64,000 nucleotides of DNA from Corbicula japonica (GCA_038501625.1 JAZAYU010000005.1:9697484-9761483); one strand, 5' to 3'; positions 1 to 11,789 are shown, counted from the first letter of the stretch. The notes: generated by a model from the letters alone, not told the origin. Numbers and translations: made by a program.

Positions 1-107
1 ATCGCCGTTTCAGAGAGGATTGTCTATTTTAGCCCCTCTTACCTAAAGCACTGATGAAAATTATTCATTTATATTGCGATGTTTTGTTTAATGTTACATT
101 AAAAAAA

Positions 108-155
108 GTGAAATTTGCATATCAGAAATCGCCACACTCACGAAACACATCCTCT
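108..155 (+). repeat. Family A repeat, degenerate fragment
   Basis: This resembles the start of the family-A repeat, with a 'tttgcatatcagaaatcgcc' stretch where better copies have 'atgcatatcaggaatggcc', followed by a decayed CAGACACAGCC-like segment. Only about 48 bp align by eye, so it is a relic. It is preceded by an A-rich run, as other copies are. Confidence 0.35.
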
Positions 156-1449
156 ATCCTTATGGGTAGAATAACAACTATTTAACAGTTACTTCCAAAT
201 GTCAAAAATGATGGTCCGGTAATTGGATTCTTCGCGGTTTTCTTATATTTTTTCAGGTTGCTGTCCTCAAAATCTCTCTACGATTAACTCGACAATTCTG
301 TCCGGCAGAATTTACTACTTCTTCCGGAGTATGTTTATCAGTATTAGCTTCCTTAATATCAAGCTAAAGTAATAAATAACGTTACACTGCTAGAAAAGAA
401 ACACATCAAGTCAGAACCGAGAACAATTACATCTACTCCTTATACACGTCATCTGGTGAGTTTCTGGATTTCAGCCTCTCGTCAGATGAAGAACGATGTA
501 GTGTCAAACAAAAACCTGAACCTGAACGTTTAGAGAATTTACCAAATATTCTGAGTAACATTTCTTGATTTATTCCGGTTCCTGTGAATTTCGAAAGGAG
601 AGAGCAATGCATATTTCATTGTTTCTACCAATACGGTTAACTTTAAGTAAAATATTCTACAAAATCTGATAAAACTACTAGTGAAAACTGTCATCTTTCT
701 AGGATCTGAAATTTGAACGTTGCAGGTCCAAGTACATGTAATTACTCTGAATGTCAGAGAATATAGGTCACTGATTAGGGAAATCCGTACTTAGAATCAA
801 GAGTGATTGGACAATATCTTCTGGGATATTTAACCCATTGAAGTAAAAGCTGGAGGAAATATTAAATCAAAAATGCATTATAAGAAAATAATCAACAAAC
901 ACAATTATCATGTTTTGCGGGAAAAAGGAAGCTGACATTCATTACAATCGACTAATTCTGTACAGTACACACGAGTTACAAGTTAAACAAAAAAACGTCA
1001 AAATTCAAATATTGTCTTCATCGTTTATGCTCTAACTGCATCGTTTTCAGAGGTCGGATATTTCTTTTGAAGACATTCATTTCTTTTCACTTCTGGAACC
1101 ATAAGATCTCAATCCATTTTAATTTTCAGTAACGACCTAGAAGTCTAACATAAAGTTAAAGATGTGACGTTGAAGATAATTGATGGTTAATCACAGTACG
1201 TCAAGAATATGCTGTCCAGTGCATTTTTATGGTTGATAATGCTCTGCTCAGAAACAGAACAGGTATATGTCGAATATTTTCAGTAAAAAAATGTGACACT
1301 GCATAATTTACCTATGTTCCTTGAATCAGAAGAACTACATGTAGGTAACTGATTTTTACAAATGTCAATGAAATCTCAATAATTTTTACTTTTATGGTAT
1401 TTCCTGTCTGTGCTGTGAAACAATGACAAAAATGTAGAAATTTTCTATA
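156..1449. other. AT-rich stretch, nothing recognised
   Basis: I see no sustained ORF with a eukaryotic start, no known repeat family and no tandem structure. The stretch is probably intergenic or intronic. Confidence 0.5.
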
Positions 1450-1451
1450 AA

Positions 1452-1484
1452 TGATCTTGAAAAAGGCTTTATGCCGAAACGTAG
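1452..1484 (+). ncRNA. Decayed hammerhead-ribozyme-like motif (PLE-type)
   Basis: The segment has the layout of a minimal type-I hammerhead core. A CUGANGA-like box is degraded here to CTTGAAA. A short stem II follows (GGC at 1465-1467 pairing with GCC at 1473-1475), and then GAAAC at 1476-1480 and GT. Hammerheads of this shape are known in terminal repeats of Penelope-like elements, which also occur in this window. The first box is mutated, so activity is unlikely and a chance match is possible. Confidence 0.3.
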
Positions 1485-1490
1485 ATAAAA

Positions 1491-2215
1491 TAGTGTAAAC
1501 ACAATGTTATGTTATTTACTTTCATCCCTGATAGGATGCATTAAAACGTCAATGAAATGATTTTTAAGTTATATGAGTATTTTCTATATCTTGATGCATG
1601 AAATAGTTGTTTTTATATGAGGGACCAAAATTGCAGATTTTGATGATGTTATAGTAATTCAAAGTTATAAAGTACCAGGTTTTTTTTTACAAGGATGTAT
1701 ATCTATGGTGTTCAGATTTATACTTCTAAATCGTCTAATTCATTTATGCAAACGTATTTGTTATTAACTCGAATTTAGTGCAAATAAAGCGAATAGAATT
1801 GTGTGTACTTATATATTATATGACCTTGTATGTAAGTAATGTAGTAATAATACCATAATATAATAGTTATAATAATGCATTAAGTGATTAATATCAATTT
1901 TAATGGCTTAAATAAATGAACATCGAAAAACAAACAAAACTTGCGGACTGCATTTCCTTAAGAAATTTGTTTAATGCTAGATTTAATGTTTAGTACTAAG
2001 GCTCGTACTACAAAGGACCCTTATGTGTTATTAAGGGTCATACTATTAAACAAGATAATATGATTCTTAATCATCCGTTTGTTTCATAAGTTGAAAAGTT
2101 GAATATTTATAATTAAAAGAAACAAAGATTTTGTCAAATATTTTTGTATTTTGGGGATAGTTTTATAAATATTCTATTCAAGACTTAACTTCATCACTCG
2201 CGCGGCTGAGTTTAA
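1491..2215. other. AT-rich stretch, only a short inverted repeat
   Basis: The one structure noted is an inverted repeat near 2015-2041 (GACCCTTA against TAAGGGTC). No coding signal or known repeat is visible. Confidence 0.45.
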
Positions 2216-2217
2216 TT

Positions 2218-2412
2218 CAAGTGAAATAAGCATATCAGGAATGGCCACATCCAGCAGACACAGCCTCCCCACACAGCCAGAAGTAGAGGAGAGAAAGAGC
2301 ATGGTATTAATATAATCAGTTACAATTTGGACGCCACAAACCATTAACGAAAGAGAAAACCCGAGGGGTTACCGCCTGCCTTGGAACGAGGCACTGCAAA
2401 AAGCATTGAAAT
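2218..2412 (+). repeat. Family A repeat, 3'-truncated copy
   Basis: This copy runs from the 'gcatatcaggaatggcc' start through the CAGACACAGCC block and GACGCCACAAAC to the 'ccgaggggttaccgcc' block, and then decays. It matches the copies at 26188, 31494, 47618 and 48694 in order and orientation. The conserved later hairpin (AGTGGCAAA...TTTGCCACT) is missing. It is a non-autonomous interspersed repeat without an ORF. Confidence 0.8.
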
Positions 2413-4354
2413 AAAACATAGTCATAAATATTTTAACTTCAAATCGGAACCAAACAGGCTGATACAAAATTTATAACGCTATGCTTATGTCATTGATAAT
2501 ATAAATCTCCAGTAAATGTTTTATTCGTCTCAATCTCTCAGTCTCACGACAATCTCAGATCGTCACATAATTCTAACAAAACAATTACATATAGAAACCT
2601 TACCATCATAAACCATGGAAATGGATAAACTACTCTTTATCGGCAACTTTCAAATGCCAGAGTTCTGAGTTCGTTAATTGTATACTTCATGGTTTCCTTT
2701 CATTTCCAGGTTACTGGCCTACGAATGTTCATGCGATTGACTCAGTCCAGTTAAAATTAACTGCTTTTTCCGGCATTTATCAATCTTTCCTTCCTTGTTT
2801 ACTCGAAGCGAAACAAAGGATTACTGAATCAGAAATATAAAATAAATACAGACGAAACAAATTATTGAGAAAATAAAAAGTTTATTTAGAGACTGGATCA
2901 TCTCCATAAGTTCTTGTTGTGAACATGTCCCTTCAATTCTGTTGAACACATTGATTATTACAAGAACGTAAAAATTTGATAAAATTATGACAGTTATTGG
3001 CAATCTGTAAGTTATAAATCGGAACTTATAACAGTTTACCGTATATGTATTACTTGTATGACGTAAACCAGTTTCCCTTAGGATTATTGAAACCATACAA
3101 CTCGCGTTGGTCTTCAAATGGCTGACGCACTTTCGCCAATAAATCACTGATTTTCAACGTCACAATTTGAAATTTATTGGAGTTCTTGGTTGCAAATCAC
3201 TGCGATTAAATGGTTCTAGTCGCACTTTTTAACGAAAAGTCTTTAAGAATTTCGCAGCATCGCTATCAAAATCAGTCAACAATAATATAACCGATATTGG
3301 AAAATGATGCAATTGTAGGATTTACATTTTCGGTCAACACCCTGACCTTTAAGGGGATTGATTGAAAATGATATCCATTTACTTGATTGAATTGCTCTTA
3401 CATTTGATAATGTTGTAATACAATCGACACATACATATAGACTTGATGCTAAAGAGGAGTCAGCGCATTTGTAATGTTTCATAAAGTAACATTTTTGATG
3501 TAACAAATGGCACAAACAACGATTTTTGCTTTCACTGAAAATTTTATTATTAGTTTTCTAATGTAAGTTATTATTATCTGCTAACAAAGGTGTCAAGAAA
3601 ACTTTCAAATATCATTAAAATATAAAAATATGGTATGGAGTAATGTGATAAGAAAGTGTACATTTGGCAAGCAAGTCCATGTTAAACCAGATGGGTGTTC
3701 AGTTATGCAATTTTTTCGCCCTTGTGTCTATGTTAGAACCATCGTTATTTATTTGCAAAAAAATCCAAAAAGATGCATAACTCTGTCGAATGAGATATAT
3801 GAAAGTTGTTGGCTTTATCATGACCGTGTTGACAAAAGCAATTTAATTTATAAGTTTGGTAAAGAAACATTAATTTTTCCTGACCGAAAAAGCGTTCCCT
3901 TTGTACCGCCGTTTTTGACAGGGCGACACAAAAATAAAGGAATCTACTTATAAATAAGGAACCAAAATAATAGACCATCCTCAATTAAATTTCCGTACAA
4001 TCATTTAAACATGAACTTGCCTAATCCTTTATTTTTCTTATACTCTTCCTGCAATTCAAAGTGTATGGCGAAAATAACAGACTTAATAATATAACGTCAC
4101 AAAAGTCAAAGCCGCTGTCAAAATAAAACAAACATTTTCCCCGTCTGGCTATCTATTTGAAACCGGTAATTGTGTAGATATTAGAAAGATAGAAGTTCTT
4201 AGGATCCTCAAGAAAAGATATAAACAAGGAAATGAAACAGCTAGTAAAGATAACATTGCGGGTAATATAAAGAAGACAGGGTTTGATTCAGTGAGACAAG
4301 AAAACTAAGTGGGTGAAATCAGAAGGGTTCAGTGACCCAAGTGACATAACACAG
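2413..4354. other. No recognised gene; one ATG ORF at 3630-3953
   Basis: An ATG-started plus-strand ORF of 107 codons lies at 3630-3953. It has a basic, cysteine-containing product and no family I recognise. A minus-strand open frame at 2821-3147 has two hydrophobic segments but no ATG at its start. Neither has convincing splice context or codon signal, so both may be chance openings in AT-rich DNA. Confidence 0.35.
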
Positions 4355-4441
4355 ACCAATAAACAATGATAATTATCTCAGAAGAGAACCATAGAGGTTA
4401 TCGCCTTGGAACGGTCAGTGGCAAAACAATTTGCCACTGCA
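4355..4441 (+). repeat. Family A repeat, central fragment
   Basis: About 85 bp of family A remain: a GAGAACC-like start, the 'ttggaacggtcagtggc' block and the complete internal hairpin AGTGGCAAA-ACAA-TTTGCCACT. Both ends are truncated. Confidence 0.7.
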
Positions 4442-4771
4442 AGCAATTATAATGGGTAGAAAAAACTGGTTGAAACAAAATTTTAAAAGGAAGTAAAAAC
4501 CGCTACAAGAAGATTGAGTTGATTATTAGAAAGACGGAAATCCGTTTTAAGACATTTATTTCCAAGAAATAATTGAACTCGGTCTTTTATTAAGCATTAA
4601 AGCGAGTATAGTATCTTAACAAAAGCAATAAAAGCGGAATTGTTTGCAATCTGTAAGAAAAATCACAATTCAGCGTAACTGAAGCCAGAAAAACGTAATA
4701 AAGCCACTTCAGTACAGTTTGCTCATAGCTAGAGGCAATATCATTTGAAATTCACAGCGCTATTTGTGCAG

Positions 4772-4966
4772 TGTGGCGGTCGTAAAAAGTCTCCCCGTAT
4801 ATATAGTCACTACTTTTATCAGTAAAATAACCTGTTAACGATGTCATGTGTTGGTAACGTATATTAGGGCTATCTGATCAACCTTGTTGGGGTTGTCCCG
4901 GCTAGCTCAATTGGTTGCGTTGTCGCCGTGAAGGTGCGAGTTCTCTCCCAGCTGGAGGCAATATAA
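4772..4966 (+). repeat. tRNA-derived SINE (family T) copy 1
   Basis: A tRNA-like domain is seen, with a pol III A box TAGCTCAATTGG at 4903-4914 and a degraded B box GAGTTCTCTCC at 4938-4948. It is preceded by the conserved family-T leader ('ccccgta', 'cagtaaaataac', 'attagggctatctgatcaac'). The segment between the boxes is shorter than in the 33.9 and 57.9 kb copies, so the long variable-arm region is deleted here. The family is SINE-like; its partner LINE is not known from this sequence. Confidence 0.7.
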
Positions 4967-5397
4967 TTTTCTATTTCCTTTAGGAACATAACCGTCTTCA
5001 TAAGACTATCGCAAGGGTTTAGATTCTAACTAAACTTTTCAGGTTGTTAGATACATAAACAAGGTAAATGAAAATAAAACAAAATAGCTATGTAACATTT
5101 ATGAATCTTTCTGAAGATTTATTTGGACTTTTGTGGAGATTACCTTATGCACGAAATAAATACTTCGGCAATCTGAAAAGTCCATTTCATATATTAAAAT
5201 AGACCAGCAGCTTGCATATATAGCATATAAAATATTTATTTTCTTGTACATGTAATAAACAGGCATGAAAAGAATCAAATCCTTAGTTCGCACATTCATT
5301 TTAGATTTTTTTTTCACCACCACTGGCTAATATTTATTTTGGTCTATATAAAATTCAAATTAAAAAGCTTAAATCAAATAATTTTCAGGCGTTCTGT

Positions 5398-5975
5398 TTG
5401 TCTACATATGATTTCTCAACGCTGTGTACTTCTCTCCCTCATAATTTAATAACGGACAAGCTAACCAGTTTCATTAAAAAAACGTTTGCTAGAGAAAATA
5501 AAACCTGTATAGCTTGTAATGAACATAGGGCATTTTTTACAGATGGTTCTTATGTTAATTATACTTTATGGACCTGTCAAGACCTTATAGAGCTTGCAAT
5601 GAGGTTAATAATTTCAATGAACGTAATCTTTGCATAACAGAAAAACTATTAAAACAAGGTTATCGGTATCATAAATTAAGAAAACCTTTTGCAAGTTTTA
5701 TCGCCGATACCCAGATTTAATTCAAAAATAAAAGTGCAGTTTAAAATCACTGCTGCAACATGGTATTTCACAGCCAGTTTTTCATGGGGATTTACTTTAT
5801 AAACTTAAGAAAATAAAAGGCAATATTAGTTTTCCTCGGTTATTCGTAAAAACCATCTGTAAATTCAAAAAGAAAGGTGACCAACATTGATATTCTACAG
5901 CAGTCTGCAGGCCTTGTGATTAACCCATCTACAGTTCACTATGCTTACCTCTTTGGTTGCACGACGGTGGCAGAG
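5398..5975 (+). pseudogene. Penelope-like element reverse transcriptase, internally deleted
   Basis: The first open part (5398-5637) encodes a YDFSTLxTSLPHNLI-type segment and a CIACNEHRAFF segment, both typical of PLE reverse transcriptase. A different frame then shows NERNLCITEKLLKQGYR (5604-5660), and after it GLVINPSTV near 5907-5940, which belong to the C-terminal part. In the family the palm catalytic motifs (including YxDD) lie between these parts, so a large internal deletion joins about 5590 to 5610. Several frameshifts and stops follow. The element is dead. It is followed by about 200 bp of possible PLE-derived sequence and then family A. Confidence 0.8.
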
Positions 5976-6186
5976 GTGTGAGAGTTTATGAAGGCTTATG
6001 GGGAAATCTTTTCTTTAAAGAACCTCAAGGCTCGATTTGTTTCATTTATCCCTGCTAATTTGACTTTTATCCCTGCTAATTTGACTCCAAGATCATGGAA
6101 TACTCGTCCATTTGGCTTTGCAATGCTATAAGCTTCTTATGTTTTTATATTTGTGTGCTTTTGCATGCAGCATTGTTGAGCTGATT

Positions 6187-6492
6187 GGTGAGTTGGAGTC
6201 ATTTCACCAAGACAATTTGTACTTGCTTGTTAATATGAGAACCTGTTGGGGCAAGTGTGAGGTTGGTGCACCCTAGAACCTGGTTTAAACCCCCAGTGGG
6301 AATTTGTTTTGCCACTGACCGTTCCAAGGCGGTATCCCCAAAGGTTCTCTTTTTTGTTAATTGTTTGTGGCGTCCTATTTGAATTGACATACTTATATCA
6401 AACATGCTCTCTCTCTCTTCCTCTCTTCTATTTCGCTGAGTGGGGAGGCTGTGTTTTGTGAGTGTGGCAATTCCTGATATGCATATTTTACT
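6187..6492 (-). repeat. Family A repeat, near full length
   Basis: One of the two longest copies (about 305 bp). On the minus strand it runs from 'atgcatatcaggaattgcc' through GACGCCACAAAC, TTACCGCC-like, GGAACGGTCAGTGGC and the AGTGGCAAA hairpin region to GGTGCACCAACCTCACACTTGCC and GTTGGAGTCA-like ends. The subterminal inverted words TGAGAACC and GGTTCTCA are about 130 bp apart. The copy lies directly downstream of the PLE fragment at 5398-5975. Confidence 0.85.
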
Positions 6493-8721
6493 TTTTTAAA
6501 TATGTTTTTAAAAATCGGAAATAATAACATTAAGCATAACTTTTCTACAGAACAAGAGAAAAGGAAAAAAATGAAGGGGAAATAAAATGTAGAATTCGGC
6601 TTTAATAACTTAATGTTCGTTCAACACATCATTACATTATAGTTGGTGTTGAGTAATTTCTAATAGACATATCGGAATATGGAACAAATCCTATTAGAAC
6701 CATCAAAAATAGCAAGTCTAATCGCCTGTGTTAATAACGCAAGTTATCAAAAGGTTAAATATGGATATACTCGTATTTATCGGCTAATCAGATATAATGG
6801 TATTTATCAGTTGATCCGATATATTAATTTTTCACGTAAACCTGTTTTATAAATGATTTAAATCCTTAATATAACTAGCGCAGCTACACAGTTGCCTGAC
6901 GTAGTTTGGGTTCATCTACAAGTAATCAAATGGTAATGTGGTTAAAATAATTCATTTTGATAGTATTTTCCTAGTTCTACTTTAAAACAAAATCTAGCTC
7001 ACAAAAAACTCGCATAAAATCTGCGTTACGAAAGGATTTAATCGAAATCGAAATATGATGTAATTACATTGCCATGGTCGACGATGAAACTGATTTCCAA
7101 TCATCACTTTTGACCTTCGATAGAACTGATTAAATAGGATATCAATCAAAATAATTGATTTGCTCTAGTATTTATCATGATTGGAATCCAGCAGAAGCAT
7201 ACACATTGCCTTGTCACTTTTCAGTATTATACGCGACCATGGTCGGTAAGGTACACTACGTTAACTTGATCACAAATAGGTGACCTATTTATGTTATCAC
7301 TGGAAAAAAAAGGAAAATAATAAATGCGAAGAACAGTACAGTGAATGCCACTGTCAATTTATTAAGATTTGTTCTGTTAAAGTTGTCTCGTCTTGCTGTA
7401 GATTCGAAACCAAAGATTGTTGAATCTGTTGAACTTTGTGGACGGAATTATTCTGATTTATTATCTTGTCGTATCCGATCATAATTACATAATGGCATTA
7501 AATGACCCAAGCGATTTTCGCAAAAATTCAAGCAATTCTAGAAAATGATGTAGACAGTAAACGTTATTATTTTCTTTGATCACAAACTGTAAACATAAGA
7601 TCGTATTTGTAAGCCCTGTTATTATCCGCCCTTATATAATATCTGTAAAGTCTGATTAAAGGAAATCGAGTTTAAAAGATAGCTTCAAAGTGGCCGGAAC
7701 GCACCGAAAAGCAAAAGTTTGTCTTTTTTCTATTACTGTAAAGAATGCTAAATCTGGGCTGAAACATTAGTAAGTATCGTCTTCAGTAAATGAGTCATCT
7801 GTTTTAAATAGCAAATTTGACGAAATTGAGCATCACTGTATTCGATTTTGCTCAGATGATAATGGCGCTTTGATTTCTATGTGACTAAGCGATGTGGCCA
7901 GGGCTGAACTGGTTAGACTCCCGTTCTAGCAGTAGACGAATAACACTGTAAAATGCTTTTTGGCACGTCTACATTAACCTTTTTTACAGCACTAACGAAG
8001 AAGATTCGCCTCAACGAGATAGTCAGTGTTAACTAGTTTAGATTCATAGGTCGTCAGTGCTATTTCCCTCTGATAATAATTACTTGTCTCAAGGTTGTAA
8101 AATACCCCTTAAAACATCTCCCAAAATTATACATTATACAGTATCTGCTTTTCTTTAATATTGCGATATCAGTTGGCATCTGAATAATTTGATTTATTTC
8201 CTCTTTGTTGATGGGAAGTATTTAAACAAAAGATATGATTTCTTAAAGACGCCACGAAAAACCATTAATTCTGATACGGATGTCGCCGTGCTTAAATTTT
8301 ATTGAACTGCCATTTGGTCGGTAGATTCTCTGGAGATAGGTTGTTAGTGTCCAACAAAAGTCAATAAATTCTAATTAAGTCTTGTCGTCTTGTTTACTGC
8401 TCAATAAAATGAAATGTCGTTGATACAAAATCGACAAGATTTAGATTTAAAAACCACAAATCAATTTATGTACGCTCTTTGTTTATTGTATGTGATTTCA
8501 GTGCTTTTGTTCGGCTTTATTGACGCCAAGTGTTTTGAATGGGATGTAAGTTTTGTAACGATCGAAGGTTCATGCCTTCGCCTTTTCATTGCTTTTTATG
8601 TCAGTTATATCCAAGCAAGTCGCTGACTAACGCTTTACTCGGTACTTGTGGCATTGCTACAAATCTGACAACAGATACCTAATTTGCAGGTGTTGCCACC
8701 GATATATTGCTAAAACAATGT
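6493..8721. other. AT-rich stretch, one small ATG ORF
   Basis: An ATG ORF at 8414-8626 (70 codons) has one hydrophobic segment (YALCLLYVISVLLFGF) but matches nothing I know and has no supporting context. Otherwise nothing is recognised. Confidence 0.4.
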
Positions 8722-8861
8722 CAACCGATGTTTGAGACGTTAAAGATTGATACACAGTGTGATAACCGATGTTTGAGACGTTAAAAATTGATACACAGCG
8801 TGACAACCGATGTTTGAGACGTTAAAATTGATACACAGCGTGGCAACCGATGTTGTTTGAG
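8722..8861 (+). repeat. Tandem repeat, ~41 bp x 3.3
   Basis: Three copies start at 8723, 8764 and 8805, with a partial at 8845. The shared words are AACCGATGTTTGAGACGTTA and TTGATACACAGYGTG. Divergence between units is low, so the amplification is recent. No function is evident. Confidence 0.9.
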
Positions 8862-9123
8862 AAATAAGCAAAACAAACACACCCAGTTAACAACAAGTTG
8901 GTTTGTTCTAGTGAAATTCTTGTTGCATCTGCTATGACCACACGTTTAATGCTACAACAGCAGCATATTTCGAATCAAACGTTGTAATAAGGGAAATGAC
9001 CAAACATTTTCAGCTCTCATGACCTATTTTAACAACAGCATATTGCTAAAATATACTTATAAGAAATTCTTAAGAAAATTCACAAACAGGTTTGATTAAA
9101 GATTATAGAAAACACCGACATTT

Positions 9124-9616
9124 TTAAAGGTTTACATATTTGACAAGAAAGGCAGTTCTTTTGTGAGATGGGCTTGCCATTACCTGATAAATGGTCAGGA
9201 TAGAACTGGATTCTCGGTGTAAATTTTTAGTATTTAAAATAAAACTTGACCATTTTAAAACGGTAATCCCGAGATTTTCGCTAATCTGTGCCAGCACCTC
9301 GTGTGATTGTACAATAATAAATTCTAAATTAATAAGTACAACTGTTTCTGTTGACATAGTTATCTCAATTTCATCATAAATTCTTTTTAAGCCACCATAC
9401 ACCACACATAAGAATTATATCAGTTTTCGAATATGAAAGGCTTTGTTCTTGTAAATGACATTGTGAACTAGTACCCGCGCGCCTTGCCCTTGGTGAAACA
9501 AATCTAGAGATAATTACACACTTGTTACTAACAATATGTTCCATCATACGTTCCAGTAAACCAAGAAAGAGTTTCAGATATTTGCACAATGTCCTTAATT
9601 GCGAGTTCTCGGTCAT
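9124..9616 (-). pseudogene. Possible decayed coding region of unknown family
   Basis: Two minus-strand open frames adjoin with a slight overlap in different frames. The upstream one (9616-9374) starts with ATG. The downstream one (9405-9124) is open from a GTG, with an internal ATG. One frameshift would join them into roughly 160 codons. Their composition is less biased than most AT-rich noise here (for example SHEVLAQISENLGITVLKW), but I recognise no family. It could be a transposon relic or chance. Confidence 0.2.
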
Positions 9617-9917
9617 TACGTACAGTATTTAACAGTTCATCAGTCAGTCAAATAAATTGCTTTTCACTTAATGAAGAAGTTACTTGAATGACGCTGAAAA
9701 CTCTTCATCAAACGAGTGACCTTTGATGGACATTTTTATTGATTACAATCGTAAATGCTATTGCTTTCACGTAAACGATGACAAATATTGTATAAAATAT
9801 CACTTTTTGAGAAAAAGCATTATTGTTGAGTATTTCTACACTAAAGAATAAATGAAATGCCACGATAGAGACTTAACCGCAAATTGATTATTTTGAAATT
9901 AAATTACTTGACTCCAG

Positions 9918-10066
9918 CATACATTAACGAATGTTTACCTAGGGCTCTAAGAGGAACGGACATTATCCGCCCCATACCCGCCACCCCACTCCCACCCCCT
10001 CCACGTGCAGACATTGATGGTTTAGAGATAAACAATCCGGGAATTATTCGTCTTGAACAGCCTTAA
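9918..10066 (+). CDS. Candidate terminal exon, proline-rich C-terminus
   Basis: A GC-richer island in AT-rich DNA. A splice acceptor-like TTGACTCCAG ends at 9917, and the frame stays open to a TAA at 10064-10066. The product is about 48 residues with a proline run (IRPIPATPLPPPPRADI) and ends NNPGIIRLEQP. The composition suggests a real coding remnant rather than noise. There is no upstream exon, no near polyadenylation signal and no recognised family, so it could be a last exon, a pseudogene piece or chance. Confidence 0.25.
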
Positions 10067-11504
10067 ACAAACAACTGTTCTGTTGTTGTTTTTCCGTGTA
10101 GACCTAAGTAAGTGCATGATCTAGAACTGTGATTATGGTTACTCCGTTCCATTTATTTCACGTATTGATCTTAGTTATATTGTGCTTATCCACTTGCGGA
10201 TTAAGCTTAACTGATTAGAATGTTTCAAACAAATGAATTAACCTTTTGCATAATTTCTAAGACTTTCACAGACTCCGATTAAGTCGATTAAAGGTGACAA
10301 AGTTGAGCGTGTTAATTCCAATTTAAGATCTGATCAATACTTAAATTACTTTAAGTTTCAAAAAATAATTCTTTCTAATACATTCACACTAATGTACTTA
10401 AATTAAAAAGAGTAATAGAACAAGTTTTTATCTATACAGTTGTTTTGTTGAAATACAATGAAATTGGACTTAGACATCAATTCTCTATATCATGGTAAGT
10501 AGGAGTACAAGTTATATGATTGTAATTTTGTGTACGTTTATTCGTTAACGTAACGAGGGCACTGAGATGTAGAACTTTATTTACCCTTTTTCACTAATCT
10601 AAAATGTATATTTCTTTAACACATTATCTATCAAATACTTTATATTTATACAACGTTTACGTATAGTACGTATAGAACATCAAAGTTAGAAATAAAAAAG
10701 ATCGAAACGATGACATACTGACATGTTTGCAAGACTGCTGAAAGGGACAAATCATTAAAGAAAGAAAACTCTTCATCATGAGAGTCTTGCAAATGTTAAA
10801 TCATTGATTAAAAATATTAAAAATAATCAATTTTAATTATTACAGAAATGCTCATAAAAATAATGTTCATAAATAGTTAATATTTTAATATAAAATGTTA
10901 TTGCCTCTGCCTGGTAGCGGACCTATACATATTGAATGTAACAAATGCTATGTGTGGCAAATGAGAACTTGAAATAAGTTTGTTTGTGATTTGAAAATAA
11001 AACATCCATCTTGACAAAACCTGCACCCCATTATCTCAAGATAAATAATAGGTCAACGAAATTAAATGTATGTGACATTAAACTAAGCCCATTACTACAG
11101 TCTTTGACACTAGAACGTCAGTTTATTGTTGTGAAATTTACATTTAGGATGGTGTGCATGATACTAAAACAGTCATTGTCTCCCATTCCATTAAACTTAA
11201 ATTCAAAACAACTTAAATCAAAGACCGTGCGAAAGTCAGAAAACACCGAGTCGAAAAACAAACACCGAGTCGAAAAACATGGAATAATTAAACTCAATCC
11301 AAATGCCGAATTAAGTCCAGTAACTCAAGGAATAATAAAAATATACTCGTGGATAAAGACACAATTTCAAGTAAGGGCATGTAAACCTAATGTTTTTGAA
11401 GACCTAGTTTTCATTCCGTTGTCAATCACACACAAGAAAATATTGAAAGGTGTTTAGGTAATATGAAATTATAAAATATCAAACGAAAATATCATTCCCA
11501 TGTG
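10067..11504. other. AT-rich stretch, no gene supported
   Basis: A plus-strand opening of 148 codons spans 11011-11457. It begins with TTG rather than ATG, is lysine-rich, and contains a 19-bp local duplication (ACACCGAGTCGAAAAACAA-like, near 11243-11280). I do not call it a gene. Confidence 0.4.
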
Positions 11505-11732
11505 TGACGTTCCAACTTTTAGTGAAAACGAATGTTAAAATACATTTTTGACATCATGGTTATGATGAGATGATTCTTTATGACGTTCCAACTTTGAGTG
11601 AAAACGAATGTTACAATACATTTTTGACATCATAGTTATGATGAGATGATTCTTTATGACGTTCCAACTTTGAGTGAAAACGAATGTTACAATACATTTT
11701 TGACATCATGGTTATGATTAGATGATTCTTTA
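11505..11732 (+). repeat. Tandem repeat, 76 bp x 3
   Basis: Exact 76-bp spacing: units start TGACGTTCCAACTTT at 11505, 11581 and 11657. They are nearly identical (a few substitutions). The array ends about 30 bp before the hammerhead-like motif at 11762-11789. Confidence 0.95.
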
Positions 11733-11761
11733 TATTAATATTTTTAAACAACCCAATATTA

Positions 11762-11789
11762 CGACGTTTCGGTCAGTGGCCTTCTTCAG
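11762..11789 (-). ncRNA. Hammerhead-ribozyme-like motif (PLE-type)
   Basis: On the minus strand the order is CTGAAGA, then a stem-loop GGCCACTGACC (one mismatch in a 5-bp stem), then GAAAC-GTCG. This matches the minimal type-I hammerhead layout CUGANGA-stem II-GAAAC. Such ribozymes are established in Penelope-like retroelements, and PLE RT fragments occur at 5.4 and 31.7 kb. The cleavage-site strand and stems I and III were not resolved by eye, so this is a candidate only. Confidence 0.45.

Noticed and set aside
11011..11457. 148-codon lysine-rich open frame
   Set aside because: It begins with TTG, contains a local duplication, and has no recognisable family or splice context.
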